Assembly: GCA_032622095.1 (NCBI GenBank)
Contig: CP136068.1
Location: forward strand, 7,233,314-7,297,313
DNA length: 64,000 nucleotides
From: Siphonodentalium dalli
Taxonomy: Eukaryota > Mollusca > Scaphopoda > Gadilida > Siphonodentaliidae
Direction of reading: 5' to 3'
Shown: positions 45,793 through 57,420 of the stretch, piece after piece
Position numbering within the stretch: the first letter of the stretch is position 1
How the letters are laid out: each line of letters starts with the position of its first letter
The notes under the pieces: generated by a model
Told to the model about the DNA's origin: nothing
The model's input: the letters and a program-made list of their open reading frames with translations, nothing else
The model's database searches: none
Made by a program: the position numbers and the translations under genes

Positions 45793-46200
45793 TTAACCAT
45801 TTCGTGATGGGAGCTGCGCTGGCACAACATTAAAGACCCTTTGCCAATGCATTTTCTTATATATGCGAGTCGACCATCGGTCGGCTCGCATATATAAGAC
45901 AATGCATTGGACTACAATTTGTTATCTTTTTTTTTATAAATTGTTCTTACATTCTTTAACAATTTTTATCATTTTTTTTTTATCATTTTTCTTACATTTT
46001 TTGACAATTTTTATAATTTGTTATCATTTTTTTCTTACATTCTATAACCATTTGTTTTTTTCATTTTTTAACAATTATAAAATGTGTTAGGCCAATGCAT
46101 TCTCTTATATATGCGAGGCGACATATGGTCGACTCGCATATATGAGTGAATGCATTGGCACAGGGTTTTCGCAAAAATTAAGTTAGCTCCAGTCAAGGTC
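45793..46200. mobile_element. MITE family P, two-core copy
   Basis: Left TTAACCATTTCGTGATGGGA and GCTGCGCTGGCACAACATTA. Core one at 45840-45910, an AT-rich spacer with repeated CTTACATT, core two at 46090-46160. Right CACAGGGTTTTCGCAAAAAT and TAGCTCCAGTCAAGG. Confidence 0.75.
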
Positions 46201-46599
46201 TTTGCTTGGAGCAATCTATAATACTTCCCTCTTTCGTCATTGTTAAAGGCATCAGTATCAGGTCTCTTATGTTCAAGTGAAATAACGTCAGGCAAGTAAC
46301 TGTCCTGGCGAATTCATCATGGATAAATTCAGTATTCAGTAATCGAGCCAAATATATTCTAAATAACGGCATTGTTATAGAAACGAAAATGGCAGAAAAG
46401 ATATGTCCAGTCGCAGCGAAGGAATACCTTATTGCGATTGTATGTTGCATGTATATGGACTTGTATATTATCTCAACTGAATTAATGATGGTTGTTCACA
46501 GTATAGTAAAGTCAGCTTATCCGAAACATGTCGGCTAAAATGTATGTCACTTGAACATAACCGGGCTATGCCTTTAACTGCATGATTTTGATCAAATGT
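46200..46599. other. 3' flank of the BTB gene
   Basis: Follows the BTB stop codon on the minus strand. No AATAAA on the minus strand close to the stop was noticed. The overlapping minus frame 46193-46450 has no support. Confidence 0.35.
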
Positions 46600-47006
46600 T
46601 TAAACACGCGGTTCGTAAGGCCCTCCTCTCTTCACTTCCGTTACGGTGGATGACAGCAGCATGACCTTCAAGTCCTGGCTAATATCTCGGAATTCGTTGC
46701 TGTTCAGTTTGATGTACCTTGATGTGATCGAATTAGCAGCCACCCGCAACAGTACCGCGTCGCTCATCAGTTCCGCTAGAGATAACACTTTATATGCGAA
46801 CTGTTCAGACTTTGGTTCGAGAACTTGGAGCATTTCCACTGGACCCAGCCCCGGGCGATTTTTTTTATAAATGACCCCGCCAATCCTGTACACTGTCCCT
46901 TGAGACACAGTCTTTACTAAATGAAGTAGGCATTCGCGAGACAGGTCCTTCAACTCATCCAGTTGGTATTCATCTGACAGTTTGTAAATGCCGATCGCAT
47001 CGTCAC
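46600..47006 (-). CDS. BTB gene, last coding exon (BACK-like region)
   Basis: Acceptor ATTATACTTCCAG ending 47007; two bases complete a split Arg codon, then 134 codons run to TAG... stop at 46600-46602. It opens DDAIGIYKLSDEYQLDELKD, the classic end of a BTB fold running into the linker ('ADEYQ.. LK..C'), and continues as a helical BACK-like segment, ending KRGGPYEP. Phase fits the donor at 52163 exactly (1+2 nt). Together with the upstream exon it makes a 250-residue protein from the ATG at 52509. Length and architecture resemble the short BTB proteins of molluscs (BATH-36/38-like), without a MATH domain. Known role of such proteins: dimeric adaptors, often for Cullin-3; that is family inference. 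Confidence 0.75.
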
Positions 47007-47118
47007 CTGGAAGTATAATGATAATTGTATATCTATCTAACATAAGGGTCCCTAAGCCTTTCACATGGAGTGGCTTACGCATGCCCAACAAACTATTTCT
47101 TGGCGAGCACAGTACAAG

Positions 47119-48159
47119 CAGGGACGTGGCTAGAGGGTCTCCGTTTGGGGGGGGGGGGGGTACCCACCTTGAGAAATTCCAACAGCACCCCCCCCCCCCC
47201 TTGAATCAGACCAAACGCAAGTTTTTCATAATTCCATTTGCACCCCCCCCCCCCTTTACACCTTAGTGCTCAGGCATAATATCCTATATATTCATAAACT
47301 GTGGTTCTATATTCCCGATATGAGAACATTCAGATATTTTAACCTAAAAATTGCATAAATCCTAACATCTAGTGGTCTAACTCCAGACCAATAATACACA
47401 CGGCTAGGGACAAGATACCGGGCCCACTATGGTTGTTCCGCCCGGTGTGAAAATGTTTTTACAACTCTACAAGAAAATCGCAAATCCTAGCATCTAGACT
47501 GGCCTCAACTGAAGCTTTCCTAGTGTTGGAAATTTCAAACCTCATCCCCCCCCCCCCCTCAGGTTGGAAATTATCCAACTGATGACCATTCAGTCCACAA
47601 GTTCGAACAAATGTAGTAAAATATTGTTTTGTTAAACTAATTAGCCGTTTTGTATGGTTCGGCCCGGTGTGCGAAAAGTTTTGAATCTGAACAAGAAAGT
47701 CCCAAAATCCTAGCATCTAGACTGGCCTCAAGTCTTCCTAGAGTTGGAAATTACAAACCTGACACCACACATAGGTTGGAAAATTTCCAACTGATGACAA
47801 TTCCAATGACAATGTTGAAAAAATGTATGACAATATTGTTTTCTTAAATTAACTAGCAGTTTTTGACTGGCCACGGGGGAGGGACCAGGACATAAGCTTT
47901 CCAAGTGTTTGAAATTTCCAACCTCTCACCCCAACGGACGATCATTTCAGTCCAAAATTTTGACAAAAAATAGGAAAATATGCAAATATTGGTCCAAAAA
48001 CAATAAATTCCCCCAATAAATTGTTTGAAAATCAAACTACAAGAACATTATCAACCTATAGTTGGTGTGAAATTTCCAACTAATGTTTTGCAGGTATGAA
48101 TTTTCCAACTGTTGAAAATTTTGACCCCAAACCCCCCCCCCCCTGTCGCCACGTCTCTG
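47119..48159. mobile_element. hAT-type non-autonomous element, 1041 bp, perfect 8-bp target duplication
   Basis: Ends CAGGGACGTGGCTAGAGGG and CTGTCGCCACGTCTCTG are inverted repeats. AGTACAAG flanks it at 47111-47118 and 48160-48167. The interior has several C/G homopolymers and two to three diverged units of a CCTAGCATCTAGACTGGCCT block with GTTGGAAATT. No transposase. The 8-bp duplication and CAG ends define hAT. It lies in the last intron of the BTB gene, 113 bp from its acceptor. Confidence 0.9.
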
Positions 48160-48412
48160 AGTACAAGTGACCATGCCCATAACTTGAACAGAGTTTGTTT
48201 TCGAACATTAGGGATTTACTGCAAATATTGTAAAAACTGTTGGTAAATTCTTGACCTCACTAATTAAGGGACTGTAGATACTCAATTTGTTGGGTAATAC
48301 AAGAAAATCGTCAATGTAAAGACTAGTTTGAATAACCTTCACTACTATGTGCTTTTTGGCTAATACATGTAGATACAAAATTAGATATGTTTTTCTGAAG
48401 AAAATTCAAACT
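48160..48412. other. Intronic spacer
   Basis: Short AT-rich sequence between the hAT element's target copy and the LINE fragment; nothing coding. Confidence 0.5.
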
Positions 48413-49960
48413 TTATGCCCAAATTAGCAGTCTCCAATTTCAAGTTGCCTATCTCCGAGGTAAACATGTGCGCAGACGACACGACGCTCTTCTTAGACGG
48501 CAGCGAAGAAAGTCTTAGGGAAGTATATATTCTTTTAAACTTATTTGCAAATTATTCAGGCCTGAAAATTAACCCCAGCAAGTGTCAGGCGTCGTGGATT
48601 GGATCTTACACGGAACGTACATATATTATGTGCCCAGACCTTGGACTAAAATTTTATAGTACTTTCAATCTCCTTGGAATACACTTTGATACCAATCTTG
48701 AGAAAATGAATATAAATTATGATAGAAAACTTTCTGAAGACAAACATTTGATAGAAATATGGAAACACCGGTTACTTACACCCATTGGTCGATAACTGTG
48801 ATAAAATCACTAATACTCCCAAAATTAACACACCTTTTTGTAGCTCTCCCAAATCCCGGTAATGTTTTTATGAAAAATGGTTGATGTAAACCATTTTATG
48901 ATGTCCATGAAAACAACTTGGGTTAGGCGCCTCGTGACAAAAGGTGCCAAGTGGACTCCATTAATAGATATACCTTTATTTGATGACCCTATGTTCCTCA
49001 CTTATGACTATCCTTACATATAAAAACAGGCAAAGAAATTAACCAATCTTTTTTGGCATGATGTCCTGATGGCATTTACAAAATTTCTAGAGAAAGATAG
49101 AAACAATCGCCAAATATCAGCATGTACGTTATGGAATAACCCAAATATAAAGCAGTACGGAAAAGTAATACATTTCTCCTCCTGGCGAGAAAAGGGTGTT
49201 AGCTTTTTGAATGATATGCTGGACAATAATGGTTGTTTTCTTACACGAGACGATTTACTAAGAGTCTATAACATACACCAACTTCATCACACTTAATAAC
49301 ATCCAACACCAAATAAAATTATTTGCAAACATATTTGAACAGCCTATAACTCGAATAGTCAACCCCCTTTTACCAAATAATTTCACCAAATTGCTTAAAA
49401 CTGTCGAGGAGGACAAGACTTTTATAAAATTTTAATCGACCTTCCAACTTCTACTGTAGCACACAGAAAATGGCAAGTGTTATTTCCCGACAAAATAATT
49501 AATTGGTGTAAACTGGATAAACTTCCCTTTCTCAAGACGCCGGACACAAAGCTGCAATGGCTACAATTCCGAATAAATTCATGAATATTATCAACTAATA
49601 AGTTTCTCAAAATGTCCAATTTACGACAAGATGATAAATGTGACAGTTATAAAAGCGAGACAGAAGACATCTCCCACATATTTTGGAATTGTGCGCACGT
49701 TCCGGAATTCATAAAGGAACTCAGCGAATGTGGTAAAATTAACAGCATTGATCTCTGTCCCCAACACATGACAATGATTCTCGGCTCTTCGCCAACGGAT
49801 CCGAACTTTACAACCAACATGCTATGGCTCCTAATTAAACAATACATATACAGGACTAAATTCAAGCCAACTAACTTATCGCTAAATGATTTCCTCAAAG
49901 AGTTGAATTATAGATACCAATGTGAGAAGTATACCAATATGTCTGATAGTATCTAACCAA
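48413..49960 (+). pseudogene. LINE fragment, L1/Tx1-like reverse transcriptase 3' part
   Basis: Opens just before the catalytic block: C-ADD (in place of YADD) then TTLFLDGSEESL, a thumb-like LNLFANYSGLKINPSKCQ and the NLLGIHF motif (48415-48795). It continues, after frame breaks, as CTLWNNPNIKQYGKVIHFSS (49069-49296) and ends with a zf-RVT-like C-terminus (CDSYKSETEDISHIFWNCAH, 49612-49956). The 5' part (endonuclease and most of the RT) is missing. Stops and frameshifts at 48795-49070 and 49296-49612 show it is dead. Known: this order (RT, tail, zf-RVT) is that of L1/Tx1-type LINEs. It lies antisense within the BTB gene's intron. Confidence 0.85.
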
Positions 49961-51500
49961 TGGGTACCGAGAATAATTGGGTTCTATATAGTGGGTATAA
50001 TACCTGATCATGTCGGTACTAGCCAGTCTCGGAACCAAATTGTGACCCACGTGATAGCATCACGTGATAATTCATTTGGTACTAGCCGATCTCGGAATTT
50101 GACAACATGGCGGCGTCCGGCCACTTGAGACGATTGAATTTTGTATTTACAGTATATACAAATAGACAGGAGACACAAACAAACAGCAGGCTTACACATT
50201 TTATGTTTGAATCGCCCTCGGGCTCGGCTTACATGCTGTAGCGTGTGCCCAATTAGGTACGTTCTTTGGCGTGAGGTATTTGAGAATACGGAAGTGAATT
50301 GCTCGGAAATTTATCGACATATTTGTTTGTGTGAAATTGGACCTAGTCAATTGCTTCTTAATAACCTGGAATATTGTTAGCACTGTGTGGATTATGTTTG
50401 GACATGGGCGGGACAAGGTGATATTAACGGGCGCTAATTCTCCTTTGCAAGAGTCTGAAGAGAGCAGCAATTTTCATTGAACTGAGACAGACCAAATTCA
50501 AAAGTCATTGAGTGCAGTGGGGCTACAGTGTACATGCACGACAGTATTGTGAATTACAAAAGACAGATACTTAAGTTTCACAAAATTATTAACCTGCCCA
50601 ATTAACTCACAAGAGTCAACCACTGGTGACTAGGATTACGAGACATACAATTCTGTAGAATTAGTCGGAATTATGACGCCACAGATCAGTCATGACTCAT
50701 GATCAGTCAGTCTGTTGGCTACAACGTACAAGTACCTTTACAAAGGACGATGGATCATATTGTTCAATTTTCATCGAAACGTGATTTGAGAACCATGTCG
50801 CACAGTTACGGAGTCTGCTATTCTTTTGATCGAAAAGCCTGTGACGCTGTGATATGTTGTGATATATTTATGGAACGACGGATAATCTCGGAGATACAGA
50901 TCCAATTCTGGGACACACGTTATCACTGAATCAATCACAAGCTTTCAGTAACGTACTACATGTACAGATATGCTCTAATTAATCATCGCCCATTGTAGGG
51001 CGTTAATGACACCAGTTATAACATACCGCCGTTAAACTAAACTAAAAAAGTTGGTACTCCCCCTGGGACATAGCTTAGTACCAACGGAGGTACTCTGAAG
51101 TACCTATTGTTTTAAGAGTGTAACATGTACACACGAGTCAACACCAATCAACGTTAGTGTCCTGGAAATTATCTCTTCACCAATTCGAAAACTCACTTAG
51201 TTAATATACCCGGAAATACGATACCCCCGTGTACGCCGTACACGGGAACAAAGTTCAAGGATCTAAAATCTGAATTAATATATAAAAATATAATATAAAA
51301 ACATATAATCGATTTATTCCAATTTTCATGTCAGTCACTGGGAGTGCATATGGTGTACGAAAGACGTGTACATGAAGTGCGCGAGATGTGAGCGAATTGG
51401 AAGAATGTCACTTGATATATAATTATGTGTACCTATGTTTATATTTTCATTCCTTCATTGATGTTTGTTTATTCAAATAAAAAAAAACATGTGCTCAGGT
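49960..51500. other. Intron of the BTB gene; weak ORFs only
   Basis: 50015-50105 holds GGTACTAGCC.GTCTCGGAA twice around a CACGTGATAGCATCACGTG palindrome, followed by a Kozak-like ACAACATGGCGGCG opening 44 codons on the plus strand (MAASGHLRRLNFVFTVYTNR...). A 76-codon plus ORF at 50699-50929 has no strong coding bias. Neither is supported further. Confidence 0.3.
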
Positions 51501-51850
51501 GAAAATGTCAATAACATTAAGTCGTACATTTATTATGAATTGTTTAGTCCTTAATACATTTTACGACCGAAATTCGCAGGCTACATTTTACGTCAGAAAA
51601 ATAGCATATTTTCACATTTCGGCGGCCACCTTGGCCGCCATATTGGATTATAGTGTCGAATTTTTGGCTAATTTGTAAGTGTTGTATAACGAATCGAGCG
51701 GAAAACAAGACCGCATGTGATACCATCTTTACTATAACGGCGATCAAAGAGACCTGGTGCATATAAAAAAAATGGCCGCCATGATGGACGCCATCTTGTC
51801 TGGAGTCTCTGCGGCCACTTTTTTATCTTGTTAACAACCGAAAAAAATTA
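51500..51850. repeat. Family R1 fragment
   Basis: GGCGGCCACCTTGGCCGCCA, ATGATGGACGCCATCTTGTC and GCGGCCACTTTTTTATCTTG match 5880-6090. A G run lies at 51898-51907 just beyond. The minus frame 51544-51762 is repeat-derived. Confidence 0.6.
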
Positions 51851-52163
51851 GAGGAGACATTAAGAAAGAAAATTAGTGGGGTGAAGTTGAGTCCTGTGGG
51901 GGGGGGTGCAGAGGTCGACCAATATCTCCTGGACTATTAAGTCAGTCTGATTTTAATGTGTCCAGTGGAACGACGTGTACATGGATATGTTTGTGACCCC
52001 TTGTAATTTCGCGACTTTTTCATGTGACACTTTTAGTTCCTGCCTAAACTGGCTGCCAAAACGCCCAATAAAAGTGGAGATTTTGATTGCGTTGTGCTCG
52101 TACACACCTGCCTATTATCACAATGAGATTTGGAAATAGAAGAAATGTTATGGGATAACTCAC

Positions 52164-52527
52164 GTCCAAGTCGTTTGATAGCTTTCCGCCGGATGGAATG
52201 GGTGAGGAAATCCAACAGTATTTTTATTGCGCTGTACTTCTTCTCTGGTAATTGTATCTCGGATTTATGTTTCTCGATAAAATCCGCCTCAAACATTCTT
52301 CGAAACACAGGCGATATGGACAATATGGCTCTACTTGTGTGAATCCTATAATCCTCCACTCTAATCGATACATCACACAATAGTTCAGGGGTCAGCCAAA
52401 TATCTTCGATTGGATCAATGGTCTCCCGTACATCGTCAGTGCGTTCTATCGTCACGAGATTCTGCATCTCGAGTTTTTGTTTCTTTCGCGGAGAATAGCT
52501 GTCATCCATGTCGCGATCCACTTTCTC
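52164..52527 (-). CDS. BTB gene, central exon with the BTB/POZ domain
   Basis: Acceptor TTTATTCTTACAG ending 52528; donor GAC|GTGAGT from 52163. 121 codons plus one base. Counted from the ATG at 52509: a basic PRKKQK at 7-12 (possible nuclear signal), then the BTB fold from about residue 45: LLCDVSIRVEDYRIHTSRAI, LSISPVFRRMF (56-73), an acidic turn, IQLPEKKY and ILLDFL. These are the family's 'DV...V....F..H+.vLa..S.vF..mf' and 'l....fe.ll.f.y' motifs. The frame is also open upstream of the ATG to the acceptor in phase 0 (EKVDRD), which fits an additional coding exon at 58647-58555; otherwise the ATG at 52509 starts the protein. Confidence 0.85.
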
Positions 52528-52589
52528 CTGTAAGAATAAAGTGCCGGGACACAACGAGACCATCGCTGTGGATATATGAATATGCTGTT

Positions 52590-52930
52590 AAAATAGTCGC
52601 GTCCATTAAAACCGCATTAATAAACAGCAAGAATATTAAAATATAGACAGATTATTTTCTTCTACCAATCATAAATATCGCGGCGTAAATAGTATGCTAT
52701 TGTCAATGTCGTATGCTTTGTTAATTAAACAAAAGCCAAAAATGTTACAGAACCTGGCTTTTGTTTACATAACAAACATTTTGCAGAACCTGGCTTTCGT
52801 TTACATAACAACGCGTACAAACTTGACAATAACATTATTTGCATTATATCTATGAATGGTATAAGCAAAAGATATGTCTATATTTTAATATTATTGCTGT
52901 TTTTGGCAGTTTTAAAGGGTGTGATTTTTA
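52590..52930. mobile_element. Foldback MITE, family R4
   Basis: AAAACCGCATTAATAAACAG CAAGAATATTAAAATATAGAC is mirrored at 52880-52915 (GTCTATATTTTAATATTATT, GCTGTTTTTGGCAGTTTTAA). The centre carries two ACAGAACCTGGCTTT(T/C)GTTTAC blocks. It lies in the intron just upstream of the BTB exon. Confidence 0.75.
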
Positions 52931-53064
52931 ACAGCATATACCCGCCGCCAAGGCCATCGGTGCATTTTAGGGGAGATCAAGTGACCACGAGACACGAGTG
53001 ATGACTAGGAACATGCACCGTAGTATACCAATGTGTTTTATATATGTACCATGGTTTACCGTGG

Positions 53065-53195
53065 TACACACGAGGTCAAACAAACGGTATTGCTGATAAA
53101 GATGGATAACTCTAAAATCAAGTGGTAATAATAACATTTGGTTTTAGAGTTATCCATCTTTATCTGCAAGACCGCCCGTTTGAACACGTGTGTCT
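53065..53195. repeat. Hairpin with long stem
   Basis: GATAAAGATGGATAACTCTA (53095) and TAGAGTTATCCATCTTTATC (53146) form a perfect stem around a loop of about 30 bp. Outer ACACACGAGG...CAAACGG pairs loosely with CCGTTTGAACACGTGTG. The motif AACTCTAAAATCAAGTGG recurs at 57506. Confidence 0.75.
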
Positions 53196-53349
53196 GGCCC
53201 ACAAACAGTTGAAATAACTTCAACAAGAGCATCGCTAGGGCGTGGCAAAATACGCCATTTAGCCATTTCGAATTGTACTATCGCAAAATAAGATAATACT
53301 TTGAGCTTACATTTGAAGAAAATCTGATATACCCCTAATTTCAATGCAA

Positions 53350-53885
53350 AATGTGGTCAAATTCTAAGTCGAAAAATGGCCATAACTCATGAAAAAATAA
53401 TTAGACAGAACCTATATTCAAACGTGGCCTGTAGTTTTAGCTGGGAAATACACATACCAGTTTTGGTTCAGCTGAAATAATAAAAACTGGAGTTATCGGT
53501 CGGAAACCAAAATGCTATGAAATTGGTCAAATTCTAAGTTGAAAAAGGGCCGTAACTCATGTAAAAATAACTGGACGGAACCCCTATTCGAACTTGGCCT
53601 GTATCTTTAGCTGGGAAATACACATACCAACCTTGGTTCAGATCAAAGTATCCAAACTGGAGTTATCGGTCGGAAACCAAAAATGTTAACAGACGGTCAA
53701 CTTCCAAGTCGAAAAAGGGCCGTAACTCATGTAAAAATAATTGGACGGAACCCATATTCGAACTTGGCCTGTATCTGGATCAGATCAAATAATCCAAACT
53801 GGAGTTATCGATCGGAAACCAAAAATGTTAACGGACGGACGTCCGGACGGACACCGGCTATTTTAATAGTCCCCCGAAAAAGAAT
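53350..53885 (+). repeat. About 169-bp tandem array, three units
   Basis: GTCAAATTCTAAGT(C/T)GAAAAA, CCAAACTGGAGTTATCGGTC and TAGCTGGGAAATACACATAC recur with units starting near 53357, 53526 and 53696; the last is truncated. It ends with a GGACGGACG run and AGTCCCCCGAAAAAGAATTC, a style seen at the ends of marine-invertebrate retroposons. Confidence 0.85.
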
Positions 53886-53899
53886 TCAGGGGACAATAA

Positions 53900-54290
53900 G
53901 CATGCAACCACTCCTTATTTATCCATACAACCCACCCATGATCCTACAACCAACACAATAAAGCCACCCAATGTGCATCTGTACAGTCCACACATGACCA
54001 CACAGTCAATACATATATACATAAACAACACACATATGGCCATGTAGCTACTCTTATTATACCCATACCCCACTTCAATGACCATACAGCCACTCCACGT
54101 ATACCTATTCACATCATACATTAGCACTCCTTGTATACCTGCATCTCACCATGAACCCCACACCCATGACCATATAGACACTCATTGTATAACTAGTCAC
54201 ACCATTCGTGATTATACTTCATGTATGCCTATTCACATCACTTGTGACCACAAAGTCACTCCCTGACTACCATTTTTACAAACATCATGT
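53900..54290 (-). repeat. 45-bp minisatellite, inverted relative to 19.6-21.3 kb
   Basis: ATGACCACACAGTCAATACA, TATGGCCATGTAGCTACTC and ACTCCTTGTATACC are reverse complements of the phrases in 19640-21290. As there, an R1 copy follows directly (54300), but in the same orientation as the earlier R1, so the array is flipped relative to R1. Confidence 0.8.
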
Positions 54291-54299
54291 ATTAAGTTG

Positions 54300-55345
54300 A
54301 TCAATGTTGATAAATTTTAACGCTAATTTGTGAAAGTAGCCACATAAATTGGTCCCTACATGTCAATTTCCCTTCAGAAACATGGCCATAATCTCAAAAG
54401 AAGTTTTTTTTGCAAAATTTCATACTGCATCCTTTAAAAGTATTGTGCCATGCATCGTATGGTACTGGGACAACCAGTATACAACCTATTGTTTTCACTG
54501 GATTAAGTAACATGTTTAATAACCAGGTAGGTAACTATTTGCTACCTTTTCGGAACAGCAGAGAATAATGTTATATTTGAAAAAAACAACTTGTTACGTG
54601 CATCAGACAGAATAGTCAATGTTGGTAACCAACCACAACTTGTATGCACGCAGCATGGGGTAATATTTACCACTTTACACATTTTGTTGCCACTACTTTT
54701 GCAGTCATTTTAAACCAAAGTGACACTTTTGGTACTAATGAGTTGTATTCTGCATAATAAATGGAATGTTTCACTAAAATGACACAGTTCTGCCCATTTC
54801 TTGATGAAATATGATTTTGGCAAAAGTTTATACGCTTTCAGTAAAATGGAATTTTTGAGGGATCAGAAGGGTTTTTGACTCCATGAATGACATATTTAAT
54901 TGCTCCAATGGTTAGTTAACATGAGCAATGAAACATAAAGTCACAATTTTCAACCAGTACCAACACAGCATAAACTGATCTTAATGAAATTAGAGAAAAA
55001 ATCTAATTTTCAACTTTCGGCTGCCATTTTGGCCGCCATGTTTGTATCCATTTTCAGCCAAAGTGACAAGTTTGGTACTAACGAGTTGAAATATGCATAA
55101 GAAATGAAACGCTTCACTAAAATTGCACAGTTCTGCCCATTTCTTGGTGAAATACGACTAGAAATCACAATGGTGATTTTTGGCAAAATTGTATACCGCT
55201 TTCAGTTAAATCGAATTTTTGAGGGATCAGAAATGTTTCTGACTCCATGAATGACATATTTCATTGCTCCAATGGTCAGTTAACACGAGCAAGACAACAT
55301 AAAGTCACAATTCTCAATCAGCACCAAACAGCATAAACTGATCGT
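54300..55345 (+). repeat. Family R1, copy with an internal duplication
   Basis: Landmarks run in order as at 21390-22580. The block from TGCCATTTTGGCCGCCATG back to GCACAGTTCTGCCCATTTC occurs twice (54700-54990 and 55050-55335). Confidence 0.7.
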
Positions 55346-56414
55346 TTAACTTATCGTTAAAATATTAGGCCTAAAACAAAAAAGACGTTTGTTTCAGCTA
55401 ACCCGACCGACCCTATTTAAAACCCCCGACCCTTAACTTTTTATTGCCATTGCAACAAAAAAATTGGACCAAAAAAAAACAAACATTTGTTTAAATTGTT
55501 TTTATTCATTTTTTTTCAATTTAGGTCCCAATTCATATCATAACAAGATGCAAAACATTTATATATATTGACATAAGAAATTTAAGTTAAAAACAAGATT
55601 AAAGTTTAACAGTTGGAATCATACTGTTGGAATGATATTGGCTGTATCTAGCTTTCATCTGTGAAAACTTCAAATAGTTTCAGTTCAGGTTTGTTATCAT
55701 TCAGCCTTCAGACTTCAGTATTTCAATCAAATAGAGAACATTAACAATTTGATCGAATCAACCTGGTTATCAGGTGGGATCTCATAATACCAAATGAAAA
55801 ATTAACATAGAGATTAGTACTATAAATAGTAATTACTAACTTAATATACATTGTTGCTGTACTACATGTAGTATATTATGTATGTGTCTCACTTGAATTT
55901 TATAAAATAGCCTATTATATGAATTAGTGTGATAATGGCAAGTCTCCTTTCAAGCAGGATAAGCATAATCAATTGAAACAAAAGATAATTTATATATCTG
56001 ACAATAACTTATAAGCATTTATAATCCATACATATATAAACATTTCCAAAGTTATACTTGAGAAACTTGATCAAATTGACCTCTCAGTAAAATTCAAAAT
56101 ACTGACTCAAAGTACCCTAGGTTAGCTCTAAATGGAATGGATTTTCAAATATTTTCCAGGGGGGGGGGACTCCCACCATCAGCAGGGGGTCACCCCTCCC
56201 AAATCTTCCTCCGCTCAGGCCTTCAGGTTATGCCTTCGGCATATCATTGCCAAAAAACAGGTGTCCCCAAAAAATACCTAGACCCTTCACTGAATGCGGA
56301 GGAGAAGGTAGTGTTGTGAAGCCATCATTAAGAGATCGGTACAAGACGGTCACTCCAATATGTGAACAGTGCAGTGGTGCTGGACTGACTCCAGTTGTCG
56401 CCAGACCATATGGG
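55345..56414. other. No gene seen
   Basis: Very AT-rich to 56130, then a G run at 56160-56169 and a short GC-richer patch to 56410. Overlapping frames (56137-56319, 56228-56542, 56247-56441) are on both strands; the patch is probably repeat-derived. Confidence 0.4.
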
Positions 56415-56525
56415 AAATACAGTAATGCCCAAAGTAATTGACCACTTAACCACAGCAGAATTATGGGTAATTTTTCAGGATTTAGTCGGAAATATGGCTT
56501 GTTGCCATTCATCGGAAAGCTCTCG
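56415..56525. mobile_element. Half copy of palindromic MITE family H
   Basis: ACAGTAATGCCCAAAGTAAT ... GGCTTGTTGCCATTCATCGG AAAGCTCTCG matches one arm of 36806-37016. Confidence 0.7.
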
Positions 56526-57004
56526 TGTATTAGGATTATCAAAAGCTATATTAGTATATAGTATTAGTATATAGACTAGTATATATGTAAATATTAAAGC
56601 ATATGTAAGATAGAATTGGAGTTTCTAGATCCTGTGTCATCTGGGTTAACCTGATTGGAGCTAAGAAGTGCATAGTTTGGGTTATTGACAAGTATTATAC
56701 AGTTATTTTTAAAGATACTGAAAAAAAAAGTTAACCAAAATAAAAAGTTAAGCCTACCTACCTACCCTAAAAAAAATTCAGCTTGTTAGCGGAAACAAAT
56801 GTATTTTTGTTTTAGCCCTCAGAGAAAAAAATCAAATTGTCAAATTCCAGCTGCCATTTTGGTGGCCATCTTGGACAGTGAGTTCCAATTTGACCCTATA
56901 CTGGTGGCATTTAATCTTATCTTTACAAAAATGTATACATTTGTATACATATGACAAGATTGTCTCACTATACGTTGCATCATACTGACTTCGTGACCTG
57001 TCTG
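56525..57004. repeat. AT-rich spacer and R1 fragment
   Basis: Microsatellite-like TAGTATATAG at 56550-56580. From 56830 the R1-like CAGCTGCCATTTTGGTGGCC and CATCTTGGACAGTGAGTTCC. Confidence 0.5.
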
Positions 57005-57420
57005 AAAAACCGCGGCCATGTTGGGCGCCATATTTAATTTAACGGGTTCCACTTAACCGAAAACTGGAACCAGCTGGATTATGATCACGGATGTAATGGA
57101 CAATATATGTACGAAGTTTGGCGCTTCAATCCGAAAGTGAACGATTTTTATGTTAGTGTGGGCTAAGCCACTCCACTACCCGCCAACGCTCAGAGTGATC
57201 AGATATCGATTGAAAAACCGCGGCCATGTTGGGCGCCATATTGAATTTAACGGGTTCCACTTAACCGAAAACTGGAACCAGCTGGATTATGATCAGAGAT
57301 GTAATGGACAATATATGTACGAAGTTTGGCGCTTTAATCCGAAAGTGAACGATTTTTCTGTTAGTGTGGGCTAAGGTGCTCCACTACCCGCCAACGCTCA
57401 GAGTGATCAGATATCGATGT
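57005..57420 (+). repeat. 209-bp tandem duplication carrying a conserved short frame
   Basis: AAAAACCGCGGCCATGTTGG starts each of two units (57005 and 57213). Both keep an identical-length frame (FNGFHLTENWNQLDYD, then CNGQYMYEVWRFNPKVNDF, ending VSVG-stop). The few differences include one synonymous change (TTC/TTT). This is either a transposon ORF remnant or a very recent duplication. Confidence 0.7.

Noticed and set aside
46193-46450. 85-codon minus frame following the BTB stop
   Set aside because: 3' flank with no splice link; the BTB frame ends in a normal stop before it.
50108-50242. Kozak-like ATG opening 44 codons (MAASGHLRRL...)
   Set aside because: ATGGCGGC-type words recur in the R1 repeats here, the frame is short and no donor follows in frame.
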